Shown here in pieces: positions 34,101 through 46,976 of a stretch of DNA of 64,000 nucleotides. The stretch covers positions 496,001 through 560,000 of the forward strand of contig JANFOG010000002.1 in the NCBI GenBank assembly GCA_024336345.1, read 5' to 3'. The position numbers and the translations under genes were made by a program. The notes under the pieces were generated by a model. It made no database searches. It was given only the letters and a program-made list of their open reading frames with translations, and was not told where the DNA came from. Each line of letters starts with the position of its first letter. Position 1 is the first letter of the stretch. Source of the DNA: Mariannaea sp. PMI_226. Its lineage: Eukaryota; Ascomycota; Sordariomycetes; Hypocreales; Nectriaceae.

Positions 34101-37100
34101 ATGCTGTCATCCTCGTTGTATTCAGGGCCACGGAAAGTGTGGTAGCCAGGGTACGAACCGTCGCTACGACCGCAGATGAAGGTAATGCGACGGACATTGC
34201 GAGCCAGAAGTTCCTCCTTGAACTGCTGGACAATGGGCACGATACGAGCCAGGGTCTCCTGGTCGCCCTTGCTCTCAGCATCTCGAATAGCGACATTGAC
34301 GACAGCGGAAAGCTCCTCATCATCCTGCTTGGGCTGTTGGGCAGGCTTGCGCTTGCCACTCAAGTCGGGGATGAGACCAGGAGTAGTGCGAGACTTCTTC
34401 TGCTTCTGAGAATGGCCCAGCGACTCCAGAGCCTTCTGGATGAGATCCTCGGCATCATCGATGTACTTGCAAGGGACAATGACACCCTTGCGAGTAGGCT
34501 CCTCTTCCCACTTGTGGGACAGATAGGACATGTCACTGATGGAGTGGATTCGGTTGAACTTGAATTCTCCTCCAATAGGGGTAGCGGGAGTGGAGGGGGC
34601 TGCGGACTGAAGGGGAAGACCATACTCGGACTGTCCAATCTTTCTAAGTTGGAAGTCCCAAGAGACAAACTGAGGCAGATCGGTCTCATCAGAGTGGTAC
34701 TCAATCTGCTTGAGGACATACGCACGATAAGCACGTCGAACATAGACCTCAAGCGAAGCCAGGTTGACCCAAGGATCATCGTGGGCGAAGAAGAGAGTGA
34801 GGACGTCGAAGACGGTGTACTTAGAATCAACGACTTCCTTGATGACATCCAAGCTTGGCTCACGATGGTCCCAACCAGACTCGCCATATCGCGACTCGAT
34901 GACAGACGAGCGCAGGATGTGCTCCATTTGAGCGGTTCTCTCTTCCAAAGAAGGAAGTGAGCACTGAATCATGATCTCACGAGCCTTCAGGGATACCTTG
35001 GAGGTAGAACGAGAGGAGAGATCGGTCAACTTGCGCAGAGTATCACGCAAGCTTCGGGCAATGCTGCCGACTTCAGGCTTGTTGGGGCTGTACTCGTCGA
35101 GAATGGCGAGGATGAGGGAGCTCTTGGCGCTGACACGGCTGTGAGACAGGACAGTCTGGACAACCTTGGCAATGTCATCCTTGTGCTGGTCACGAAGCTT
35201 AAGGATCACCGATTCCTCCTGCTGCTGGTTCATGAAGAGATTCTCAACCTCAAAGTAGTTCTCAAGAAGTCCTCTGATGACAGCAAGCTCTCGGTTCTTC
35301 TGGCCCTCCAGGTACATATCCATGACCTGAGTGAGAGGAGCAAGGGTAGACTTAAGAAGTCCAGCATCGCTATCGGAAAGGTTGTCCTCAAGGAACTTAT
35401 TGAAAGCCTTGCTAAGAGCCTTGGCAGGGAACTCGACGACGTGGCGAGACTTGGCACGATCAACAATCTGAGTGAACTGGGCATCAAGCTTCTGAGGCAT
35501 GCGAGCATGCAATGCGGAGAACTGGGCATTCCACTCGCTGAAGGGCAACTCGGGATCACGAAGAACTTCAATAAGCTCCTTCAGCGTAGAGTTCATGATG
35601 ACAGAGTTGTCATAACCCAGCAGAATGTTGTCAAGAGTGTTGTAAAGAACGTTGAATCGCTGAGCAGGCTTGTTGCCAATGATGACAGGCTCGCCATAGA
35701 CAGGAATCTTGTCCAAGAAAGCCTGGGCCTGCTTGACGCGACTGGGATCATCCAGGGCGAGAATGCCTAGAATGTCTCCAGCCTCGAGAGTAGCTCCGGG
35801 TTGCTTGATGAGCTGTACAACACCATCCTCCTGGGCGACGAGGGGCATGTACATCTTCATGACCTCGACCTCGGCAAAGGTCTGGCCAGCTCGGACGTGA
35901 GCACCGTTTTCGACGGTGTACTTGACTAGCTTACCAGGACTAGGAGATCGGAGCTGAGTGGGGTCGTTCTCCTGTTCGAGCAAGCAAGTCTTGCTGTCAA
36001 TGGAGATACGGGTGGCGCCAACCTCCTCCTTCCAGTAGACGTTGTGACTGCGTCCATCCAGAAGAATGAGGAGACCACCATCACTCAATGCACGAACACC
36101 GACAGAGCACTTGGAGCCGTTGATGAAAAGGTGGTAGCTATCGGCGCTAGCGCGAGTGGCGGTAAACTTATATCGGTAACCCTCATAAATGAAGTCGATG
36201 TTGAACACCGTCTTGAGAATATCCTTTGAGGGGACCTGACCCTTCTCAAGACCAGCGCGGAACTCGGCCATGTTACCCTCACTGGCGATGTGAGCCTTGG
36301 TGACAGCACCGCACACCACGGCAAGCATAGTATCGGGGCGCTCAGCGGTCAAACGCTTCGAGATGAGCTCATCCAGCCAACCAGTGGAGATGGTGTTCTC
36401 CTCGAAAGCCTCAGTCTCAAGGAGCTTGATGAGATACTCAACAGTGGTTCGGAAGTCACCACGAATGCTCAACTCCTTAAGAGCAATAACCATGTGTTTC
36501 CGCGAGGCAGATCGGTTCTCACCATAGGCGAAAATATGACCGAACTGACTGTCGGAGAAACTGTGAATACCACCCTGGGCGGCAACAGAGAAGTAACCCC
36601 AGACGTTGGAGCTACTTCGGAAGTTCAGCTCGTGCATGACACCATTGGAAGGCTTGAAGCCCTCGCCGGGATCTTCAGAGGTGATACGGCAGGCCGTGCA
36701 GTGACCCTTGGGTCTGGGTCGTCGCTGGGTCTGGGCAGTGCTCTGGTTCTTGAACTCGAAGTCGATCTCGCTCGAGGTCTTTGGGTCGAAGCCGTACAAC
36801 AAGCGAATGTCACGGATTCGGTGGAGGGGAACACCCATGGCAATCTGCAGCTGGGCAGCGGGCAGGTTAACACCACTGACCATCTCAGTAGTAGGATGCT
36901 CGACCTGGAGACGGGGGTTGAGCTCCAGGAAGTAGAACTTGTCATCAGCGTGGGAGTAGAGGTACTCGACGGTACCGGCAGAGACGTAGCCGACCAGCTT
37001 TCCAAGACGGACAGCAGCATCCTCCATAGCCTTGAATGTGTCAGGTTTAGCGATGGTGACAGGAGCCTCCTCGATGATCTTTTGGTGACGGCGCTGAACG

Positions 37101-38344
37101 GAGCAGTCACGGCCGAAAAGCGAGATGTTGTTGCCATATTGATCGGCAAGCAACTGGACTTCGAGATGGCGGGCATTGCCAGCCAGCTTCATGATGAAAA
37201 TGGGGGATCCGGGGATTTCACTGGCGGCGGCCTTGTAGAGGGCCTCGAAGCCATCCTCAGACTCAGCCTTTCGGATACCCTTACCACCACCACCCTCTGA
37301 GGCCTTGATCATGACGGGGAAGCCAATTTCCTTGGCCTTGACCAGACCCTCCTCCCACGATGTCACGCAGCCCTTGGCGTAGATATCATCGGCGACCGTG
37401 ACAATGCCCTGATTGTCCACCTCCACCTCGTCAACACCGGTTCCTGACCAGGGAATACACGGCACGTCGGCGTGCTGCGCAACAATTGTGGAGGAAATCT
37501 TGTCACCAAGTGATCGCATGGCAGATCCTGGAGGACCAATGAAGACAATCTTTTTGGGAGACGCAGCCAGGGACTCTGGCAGCTTAGGGTTCTCGGAAGC
37601 GTGTCCCCTGTAGGAATATCGTCAGTAAAAACCATTCCTGGTGATCCGACCCTCCAAGTCCCGCGGAACGGGGGAAGGGGATCAATGTTGGGAGAGGGGG
37701 CAAAAGTTGCCCAGGGTCGCACTCACCATCCAGCCCACACAGCGTGGACATTCATGCGCTCTGCAATATCCACGATCAATTCCACGTTGGCGTAGTTGTG
37801 GTTATTTGTGCCGCCGGGAACCTCGACGTAGTGATCCGCCATTCGGATGTAATCTGCGTTGGCCTGCAGATCTTCGGGGGTTGCCATCACAGTGAACTGA
37901 ATGGCTCTTTCGTCGCCGAACGTCTCGTAAGCCCATTTTCGGACTGATCGGATTTCCTTGACGGCGGCAATACCGTTGTTGGCAATAAGAACCTATTGGA
38001 TAACCCATGGTCAGTAAATGGAGTCTAATGCAGTCCCATAGTGTATAGTTGCCAGGCTGTCACCTCTCAGGAAGCATAAACTTCCCAGATTGAGGGGGTA
38101 AAAAAGCTGCCGGAGTCTCAAGGAAAGTCGCTGAAAGGGAGATTCTCACATTGGTAATGACCGTGTGGCCGTCGTTCTGCCCAACGAAATCCTTGACTTT
38201 GCTGGGAGGGGCATTTTCCAGTCTGTTGCCCCCTATAAAGTGGTCTGCGATGTTGTGCTTCTCGGCATACGACACCTTGCCATTAACGTAGGGCACCGAC
38301 CGCCCATTGGCGCCGTTCTTGGCACCAGCTGAGATCTCAGTCAT
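31153..38344 (-). CDS. ACC1: Acetyl-CoA carboxylase
   Basis: Predicted 2284-residue cytosolic multidomain enzyme (yeast 2233) making malonyl-CoA from acetyl-CoA, bicarbonate and ATP, the committed step of fatty-acid synthesis. Exons: 38344-38150, 37992-37727, 37607-32752, 32690-31153; all junctions keep frame. Order: biotin carboxylase (about 60-550) with the ATP-grasp loop [10 protein letters not shown] at 258; biotin carboxyl carrier with EVMKM, biotinyl Lys at 738; the central ACC region; then the carboxyltransferase halves from about 1500, with [13 protein letters not shown] and, in the last exon, [26 protein letters not shown] near residue 1176 fits the Snf1/AMPK motif of yeast Ser1157, so glucose-linked phosphorylation is likely. 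The start is supported by the conserved N-terminal block [13 protein letters not shown]. Confidence 0.97.
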
Positions 38345-41300
38345 GGCTTTTTGGTTGTGTATGTGAAATGAGGGGGGAGGAATGAGGAGGGGAGGAGGAG
38401 TAGGAGGAAGAAGTTTGTTGATATCGAGAAGGAATTGGGTGGTTCAGTCAGGGCGTCATTAACCAAGCCAGAAAAAAAACGGCAGGGGTAGCTTCCGGGT
38501 CGACCAGGGAGAAAAAAAAATAATAAGAAAAAGAGCCACCTGCAAAAGGGAGCCTTTTTTGCGTTGGGTTCGGGGCGGGCGCTGGGTATAGGCGCTAAAA
38601 TAAAATACAGTTGCCCGGATGGGTGGCTTCCAGATTATATGCAAGTAGTCGCAAACTCTCCAGGTCAACGGAGAGAGAGAGAGGAAGGGAGGGAGGCACA
38701 CGTTCGTGATGAGGCCTTTGCAAGTGAAGTCGAAGAGAAGAGTATGATTACTGGAGGAGAAAGGAGAAGAGACAGACGGAGGACGAATCTCCAGAAAAGA
38801 AGCGGGAGATGCAAGGGCAAATAGTAGAATGCGTATTTGGTGGCAAGCTTCGGCAGCTGGAGACGTCGCACACCACGCTAGAACTGTTGGGAGAGAAGCT
38901 GTCAGCCGGGAAGAGTAACGAGAGCAACTGGACGCCCCAAAGAAAAAAAAACTGGAGAGCCGCTTGGTTCATTCAGGCTCTTCGATGCTTCTAGGTCGAG
39001 TGGTAGTGTACGGTATTGCCCCTCCAGTGGATCCCCCGCCAATCAACCCCCCCGTGGCCTAGGCGGCTCCGGGGTGGGAGGCAGCAGGTTTCAGTGGGTG
39101 GACCGTGGGACTTTGAGGGACTCAAGATTGCTGAGGAGTCCTGGGTCGCAGGGGGGGGTGGGTATTCCTGGAATTCGATTTCGGGAGGTTTTCGGGTTGA
39201 TCAGGATTGCGATAAACGTACCAGCTGTCCGCGGAGTGCGAAGTGCAAGGTCGTCCAAACATGCAAGTGGTAATCAATGCCAATGATACTGATGAATTGT
39301 GTGCAATGTGCAATTTGGCTTCCTATTAGGCGGGGTGCATGAAAATGATGTGCGAAGTAAGATCGGAGAGTGATGTAAGATGCAGAAGGAAGAGGCAGGG
39401 CTGCTCCCTTCATTTTCACTGTCCCGCGGGCACCGACTCGGAACCCGGGAAGGGTGTTTGGGTGGGCGCCCGGGCAAGAGGTAGAAGGCTTAATACCACT
39501 ATGTATGTACGGCCTTACAGAACTGACAGCAGCCTATTTGAGCTCGGTTTTTGACGTTTGAGGATGGAGGCTATGTATCTACGTAGCATCAAGATGGATA
39601 TTACATGCTGCTTCTGCCCATGTTACGGCGTAGCCAGTCTCAGCATGTGGGATTACGAGAAAATCAGCATGCATTTAACCCAAGTGGTGAAGCTGCATGA
39701 TGTCCTCCCTTACACATGGCTCTAGAAGATTCTCTCAATTGGAAAAAAAAAGTGACAAATATGAAGATGAAAGAGAACAGAAAAAATGCCAAACCAGTTT
39801 TACAAAGAGGTTGGATGCTATGATATTAATTCATTTCAGCTTTGCAATTGTGGTTCGTCACCACGTTCAATCACGGTTCAATCACACGATATTACCTCCT
39901 TTTCACGGCAGACGCGGAGAATCAGCACCTAACTAGGAATCTAACATAACAAACACCGTGTTCCCGAATTCACAAAAGAAAAAGGGTCAATGGAAGACAA
40001 CTTGCTGTCAATGCCGATAAGGGCATCACACCAGGTGCTCTCCAACTCCACGAACCGTTCGCTGGATGCTCGAAGGATTGATGACTGCAGTTAAACATGA
40101 TGGTGGATACTACAACAGGTAGGTACGTAGAGTTTCACACCATGTATAGTGGTGTGTGCATAGTGGATAAAGGGCGTGCGTACATGCGCCGCTCCGGGGT
40201 GTTGGGGGCTCATCGGGATCCGGAGTGGGGCAACTCTCACCATCCCATCGCTCGCATCCTGTCCCTGGCCTGGCCTTGCCTGGCCTGGCCTTGCCTGGCC
40301 TGCCACTCAGTTGCCATTCAGTCGCAATTCTGAAGTCTGTCTCTTGATGACATCAGCTTAACTTGTTGTTTGCCCGTTCCCCTGATCCGAGAACTCGGCA
40401 ATAGCTATCACATGGGATGATATATGTAACAAGAAGAGTCTTGCTGATCTTCTAGTATGTTCCATTCGAAGATAGCCCGTTCAGCAGCATCAATTCTTCA
40501 GGGAAAATAAAAAATAAAAAAATGAGGAAGAGGAAGCAATCATATAAGACCCTGGCCACCTCCAAGTAGACTATACCCGAGCCTAGAGATGAATGGGCCA
40601 AGTTACCCAGAAAACGAGCTATGGCGGGGTATGAGTCTTTCGAAACCACTGGCTTTACGAGAGTATCATTCGCAATGATTCTCCTGGTTTCCTTGTAATA
40701 TGCGAAACCCCTTTCCACTGTTAGAGACTAATTTAATCAGGTCAACTCTTTGCTCCATAGTATGGAGAGGGTTTCTCCAATGCGACTGGGACCCCATTGG
40801 ACATCAAATTTACAATTAAAAAGCATTACGAAGCAATTCGAACGGACTTCGTGCTAGAAACTCCTTACCTACCTAATAGTGTAACGTTTGCAGCTCACCG
40901 CAGATTGTTCTTATGGTGTAATAATCCCTGCATGTTGACTGGTGCGTGTTTTGTATGCAGTGTGTGTATGTACATCGCAGCGCCCGTCTCATTCCGATGC
41001 AACCTGCGTATCAAAAGAAAAACATGGCTTCTCAGATTCATCCCCAATCATTCAACATGGGAGGGCCCTTGGCTTCTGCTGTGCATACGACGCTGGATCA
41101 CAATCCCACATCAACTCACCAAAATAGAGTTATCATCCCGTCCAGTTTGACAAAACATCCTAATCAAGCACCCTTTTCCATCTCAATTAGATAGTAGTTA
41201 CATTACACGGTATACATTCAAACCGGGCTATGAAAAATCCGATTCATTTGAATTTTCAAACGTAAGGGAGTCCGTCCGATCTCAGTACAAAACCCAGATT

Positions 41301-43089
41301 GCCATGTACTCGGAACTAACAAATAATTTCCTTGGTCTCCTAGCTGGTGGAGGCTCTCTTGCAAACAAAGGAAAAAAAAAAAAAAAAATAGTTCCCCCAA
41401 TTGTTGAGAAAAATGGAGGTTGAAAAAAGTCCGTGCTCCTTCCCTTGGCACCAATCACAGCCCTTCCCGCTCTCCCACTCGACCTCCCCCGAAAATGGAA
41501 GGAAATGGAAAACGCTCCCCAAGCCCGGAGCAGTACGTACCCCGGGCTGCCGAACGCTAGCAAGGCAGGGAAAAGAGAAAACCTCCACCGTCTTTGCCGG
41601 CTATCCTCCGAATCCCCAACATGTTGTTGAGCCCGGCGGAGTTACGAGGGTCTCAAGCCACCGGCTCGGATGGCGTTCGAAGCCAAACCTGTCATGCCCT
41701 GAATAAAGGTACTGCAATCCATAATATCTCCCGATCGCTTATCATACGCGGGCTTTTTTTCAGGGGCAGACTACGTAGGCATGATGAAATACACATGCAC
41801 CCACCATGTCGTTGTTATTGTTGTTGTTGAGGTTTCAGGCCTGAGTTCCAACCGTTGGTCTAAAGAAGAAGAGAACCTGCAAGCACGCCGGCTCTGGACG
41901 CAATACAGGAAGGAAGCCTCCTCGTGCCCTAGGCTGTACTTGGATAAGATCACCGTGAAGGAATCAACAAGACGAAATACCTGGTTAGCCATTCATCTCA
42001 ACTTCAACTACAGAGCTCGCCCAGCAACACACAATATCATATGTAGCTTACGCAGTAATTACATCATCAAGAATTCGGCACTGGTACTTAACAAGAAGAA
42101 GATGTATATATATTCTGATCAAAAAGGGTATTATATGTGTATCTAAGTTAAGTTTTTTGGGTTTGAAGAGGCTAGGAAGCATTCTATGCCATCTTGTGCC
42201 TCCATATTCTGTATCTTATCTACATGTCTCCTCCTTGCCTGGCCATCTCCGGGCACCCTCCACAAACTCCCTCTCCTCTCCCTTTTCGATCCACCACCAT
42301 TCTTGATCATCAAGCTTCTTCAGGTATAGATAACAAAGGAAACAATAAACAAAGTAAAGTTGCTAGTTGGTTTAACTCGATCGATCGCGGGTCCCCGGGT
42401 CCTTCAGCCTTGTCAGACATCGTACGACTCCCCACTGATGTGTAGCCTCCGCGCGAGCCTCTTCCGTGTCCTACGGGCCTAGCCTCGCATAACCCCCAGT
42501 ATTACCCGCTCGCAGCCATCAAGCCCAAGGTTGAATCCAAAGCCAATCCCACGGCAAGGTGAGCCTGCTTTTGGTCCAATGTAAGGTTCCTTTTGCAGAT
42601 GGCCACTGGTACTTCGTACCTCTCTCTCCCCGTAGATTCTTGAGTGCTTCCACGCACCCCCTCCCCTTGTTTTTTCTCCCCTTCTTCCTCCAAAACTTGG
42701 CCCCTGTCGTGGCCAATAATAGTGCTCAGTGGTGCAGGATATCGAATGCCATCTCTTCATAAATGTCCGTGAAACCACACCCCTAATGCCCAAAACCCCA
42801 GAATAAGCCGGTCAAGCAATTTCCAGAAAGAAAAAAAAATATGTGTGAAAAGAGGGGAATTCCGTAATTGTCATCAACACCAAACCACGCTCCTCAGGCA
42901 TACCATGCGCCTGCACTGAACCAATGTCCTGCCCTATCCACCCCCATGCTATGCAATCGCGTACAGTAGGTGAAACCAGACCAGTCAAGCCGCTCCAGAC
43001 CAAAAAAAAAGACAAGGAAAAAGCAGGAATATTATAAACGACCTAGAGAATCCAGGTAAAGAAAGCAAGGCGAATCAAAATCGACTACT
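38345..43089. other. Long gene-free stretch (4.7 kb)
   Basis: The right part of the stretch is the 3' flank of NudE; the left part is the ACC1 promoter with purine-rich runs. No frame resembles a gene. A 15-nt tandem repeat lies at 40264-40302. Frames of 80-140 codons exist but have no conserved motifs or splice logic. Confidence 0.55.
40264..40302. repeat. 15-nt minisatellite, about 2.6 copies
   Basis: Perfect tandem copies of CCTGGCCTGGCCTTG at 40264-40278 and 40279-40293, followed by a partial third copy. Confidence 0.85.
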
Positions 43090-44920
43090 TCAATACGTCT
43101 CCCCCAGATCGCTTAGCTTCCTCTGGCTAGATATACTTGCTCTCGACGGGCCATTGCTGCTTCTTCGGCCACCACTCTGACGTCGGGTTGCCGGCATGGG
43201 GATGGCACTGCCACTGCTTGATTCTAGCTCTAGCCTAGAATACGTTCCTCGGCGACTTGGTGTTCTAAACTCGCCCTCCTCATCTTCCTCTGCTAGATCA
43301 ATCTGGCTGATGCTAGCAGAGTGGCCATGAACGGAGCCGCCAAGTGACGAACGAGGCCTTCCCATGGGAGTCCTCGTTCCCGTAAGTGATGTTCGTGATG
43401 CTGGACGTGGGATCATATCTGTTCTAGACGGAGGTCGGGCGTATGACGAGACACTGGCTCGCGAACTCGGCCGGCTGATTTCCGAGTCCGGTCCCCGATT
43501 AGGTAGGGGTCCAAATGAGAGGCGGCTCACACCTGATGTACTAAGTCGGGGAACATGACTACCCTTCATTGTAGAAGGAGCCTGAGAGTTAGTAGGCGTG
43601 ATGTCGTCGCCGGCTACTGAAGAGGCGGTTGATCTTGCAGTGCGCTTGCGAGACCGGATCGTAACTGTTGAAGGGACTTGAGGATTTGCTCCATACACAG
43701 AAGACCTAGGCGAAGCACGAGGCGGCGTGTGCGTGGGTCCAGGAAGCTTAGACCGTACGGAATGCACACGGGCCTCAAGGCGTTGCATTTGGGCCGTGAG
43801 TGAGCGGATGTGTGTGAGAGAATTGGTCGTCGGGATTTTATGAGAAGCTGAGCGGGGTCCAGCAGGTCGATTCGCTGGTGTTCGAATTGTTGTGCCACCA
43901 GTAGAAATGCGACTACCGGGCGCCCGGGTCGATGCAGTGATTGGTTTAGCAGTCCGAGGTTTAGGAGTGATGCTGCTGTCTGCAGAGGGAAGGCGGGTTC
44001 TTCGGACCTTGGCCAGGGCGGGAGTCCTCGTAGAGATCCGGGGTGGATGAGCAGAGGCGTCAGACATGGGTGGTGAGGGAGGATCGCGCAGCTCCGAGAG
44101 AGAATCGGATGGCAGAGGCGATTTGGATTCGGGTGGTGTGGTGATGAGGGGAGAGCTGGCAGTGCTGCCAGGAGAGTGATCGATGTGATGGTCAAAGGTG
44201 GGCGAACCAAGGAGGGAAAGATCGGTAGAGATGGTTGATAGATGACGTGACTCTTGCTTCTTGAGTTTGTCTTGGAGAAGCTCCGCCTCAATCTTGAGAT
44301 CGCCAAGTTCCTCGCGCAAGCGCTGTGATTCGATGCGCAGCTGTTCTCGCTCCTGCTCGGTCAACTTGATTTCCTCCTCCATCATGACGGCGCGCTCGAT
44401 AGCCTGATTGTACTTGGATTCCATATCTTCAAGGGAAGATGTGGTATTGCGCGCTTGTCGCTCGAAATCATCATTGGCGACTTCGATATCGCGCAACTTC
44501 AGCTGCAGGGTCCGATTCGAATCTCGGAGATTTGTAACTTCCCTCTCGAGCTGATTCTGTGCTGCGCTAGCCTCCGTCTTGGACTCTCTGTATTTTCTCT
44601 GCATATTGCAACACCATCGAGTCAGTCCACTGCGCTGGCGCAATTGCAGGCTCATCGCCCAGCCAACGGAAGATTCTTGAACATACCTTCCACTCCTCAA
44701 CTTCAAAGGCCAATGTTTCAGCCCTCTCCTGAAGAACACGCTCCTGCTTTTCCGCACGCTCGATGTCCTTCTCCAACTCCTGCTCAAGTTCTCTGCTGGA
44801 CTCTCTGAACTCGGCCAGCTCCATTTCGAGCTGCTCATACTGCGCCTTGTACCAAGAAACAGCATCTTCAGCGCTGGTGGCCTCGCCGGGAGGAGATGAT
44901 GGAGGTTCAGATGCTGACAT
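43090..44920 (-). CDS. nudE: NudE, dynein/LIS1 regulator
   Basis: Predicted 580-residue nuclear distribution protein NudE (Neurospora RO-11, animal NDE1/NDEL1). It binds LIS1/NudF and dynein intermediate chain, and supports nuclear migration along hyphae. Exons: 44920-44687 and 44598-43090, with an 88 nt intron containing CTGAC. Residues about 15-210 form a long coiled coil: [19 protein letters not shown], then FEVEEWK|RKYRES across the splice, then [12 protein letters not shown]. The C-terminal 350 residues are Ser/Pro/Arg-rich and probably disordered, as in other fungal NudE proteins, with many SP/TP sites. The long frame that runs upstream of exon 2 to 45048 is an artefact of the intron and is replaced by exon 1. 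Confidence 0.93.
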
Positions 44921-46976
44921 GATGAAGGATTGTGGCTCGGTTCAATCGGATGAGGCGGTTGATTGGAATCGCATGAGTGGGTGAGGGAGATGGCTGAGAG
45001 AAAGGGGGACCAGGGGATCCAAGAGGTGATCGAGAATAGGAGAGGCACCGTCGGCGAGGTTCAGTATCGATATTCGAATCGAGTTATTGCACTTCCAACA
45101 AGGAGGTTGACGGCAACCATCGACAACCTGTCAGGGCATGTCTGGTTAGTTTTTGGGGACAGTCGAACAGGCGGGGAAGCAAGCATCACTCACCGATAAC
45201 TGAAAGTCGGATCTTTTGACTGAGCGGCGCAAAGAACAGATGTGCTGCGCGCGCAAATAGCAGCCGAAACTTACCTGTGCTGTTGCTATTCACCTGTGAA
45301 GCTGTTTGGTTAGTAAAAAGAGCAGCCGCTGGGGCGCGGGCTTGCAGAAACTCGCAGCAACCGCAATGTTGAAGGTTGGAGAGTCTGGTCTGTTTTGGCC
45401 CGTGACAGACGGTGTTGATGCGACACTTCGCGGGTTGGCAAGCGGCCCCATTTTCCTTGGTGCAATATCGAGTGCTAAGCCTGTTTAGGCATGGTGGATG
45501 GCAGCCATGGGCAACAAAGCCCGTAACAGTTCTTCCCCAACCCCACCACTGTTTGGGTGACACCTGTTACCCCTTGGAAATCACGTGGATGTCCATAAGG
45601 TTAGGTACTACAGAGTATGCAACTACGTGCTATGTGCAGATTAGTTGAGTAGTTACTCAACGTTCTCTCTCTGTGCTCTCTCTGTGCTCGTTCTCCCCCC
45701 CCCTCCCCCATGCATCTTTTCATTTTCAAACTGTACCATAATAGTGAGCTAATAGCTACTCTGCTTTTAATCTGTTACTGTGCGGTGTATGTGCCCTACC
45801 TTATCTGACCCCCCCTTCTGGCCTGGTCCTGGCCGGCTGTAACGCGGTTCTGTGGGCTGGCAGATGATGCTTGCGCTACCGGCCGGAAGGTAGGTAGGTA
45901 CCTACGTAGGTTTTAGTCACGTAGGGTAGAGAGATAAGTTAGGTTGGGAGATGGCAGTTGGCAATGGTCATCATCGAGGACAAACGCCCACGTCACACCC
46001 TCCTCTCTCACATCCAAAGAGGGGTCATTTGTTGTTATTTTTGGACCTGTCCCTCTCCTCCTAATCTTACCCTAAAGTTGCGGTGCCAGGTGCATCACGT
46101 TGTCGCAAAACTCTCCTCCCTCCCTTTCAGCAATCTATAATTGAGAGCCATCCTATCGTTAAAAAAAAATAGGATGGGCTATATTATTCCAGTAATTGAA
46201 TCGTGCGTGCGTAACGTATGCATCAACTACCGTAAAATACCCTGTGTGCCTATCCTCTACCGCAATTGCCCTATCGTTCCATGGCATCAAACTCCGTCAA
46301 TCAATGCCTCATGCGCAAGGGGTCACGCCCCCATGTCCACTTTATGCAAGACAACCACAGACTCTCCACTAGCTACCTACAGATGACTCCCGTACCGTTT
46401 CAAGTGCTTGCGCCATGTCATGGCTTGAGAACTTGTGGCAATTTGGGGCTCGAACAATTTCTAGAAGCGGATCACGGGGTTGTGATCTATCTGAACCTCA
46501 TCCTGCAGTTCATCACTTACCTCATGTAAAAAGCGCCAGCAACCTGCTTTGCAAATGGCCTGTGTTCAAAAGCTTATGCATTTCTCGTTCCCCTTCCTAT
46601 TCTGATGCGGAACAGAATGACCTAGAGCCGTCATGTTTCTTTTCTTTTCTTTTCCTTGCTTTTTCCCCTATTGAAACTGATGAGGCAATTGTACCCAACC
46701 ATGCGGTGGAAAATAAAACCAGCGATCCTTCTCTCTCTCTCATGTTATTATTTATTTATTTATTTTTTCCCCCTCGTCTACATAAACTGGTCAAATTCAT
46801 CCATACATGCATGCCACTTGAATGAATGGGCACATAACTTACAGAACGAGAGTAGTTCAAAAGCATCCAAATTAACTAGGCTTTATTTTTCATTTAGATA
46901 TATGTATACATACGTAAACCCTATTCATCATCGTGTACTTAAATGGTATCCATATCCTTATTAACCCTCCTTTTTC
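44921..46976. other. Intergenic between NudE and DOA10
   Basis: NudE promoter on the left and DOA10 3' flank on the right. GGTAGGTACCTACGTAGG-like palindromic cluster near 45890-45910. No gene supported. Confidence 0.55.

Noticed and set aside
32888..34960. 690-codon open frame antisense to ACC1
   Set aside because: It is a shadow of the strongly biased ACC1 codon use. Its translation has no recognisable domain, whereas the minus strand is clear ACC1. The same applies to 36290-37300.
40797..42146. Frames of 80-121 codons in the ACC1-NudE desert
   Set aside because: No conserved motif, no splice logic, compositionally like the surrounding non-coding DNA.
44921..45048. Upstream start of the long NudE frame
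   Set aside because: That frame passes through intron sequence in the wrong phase; the conserved NudE N-terminus lies in another frame as exon 1.
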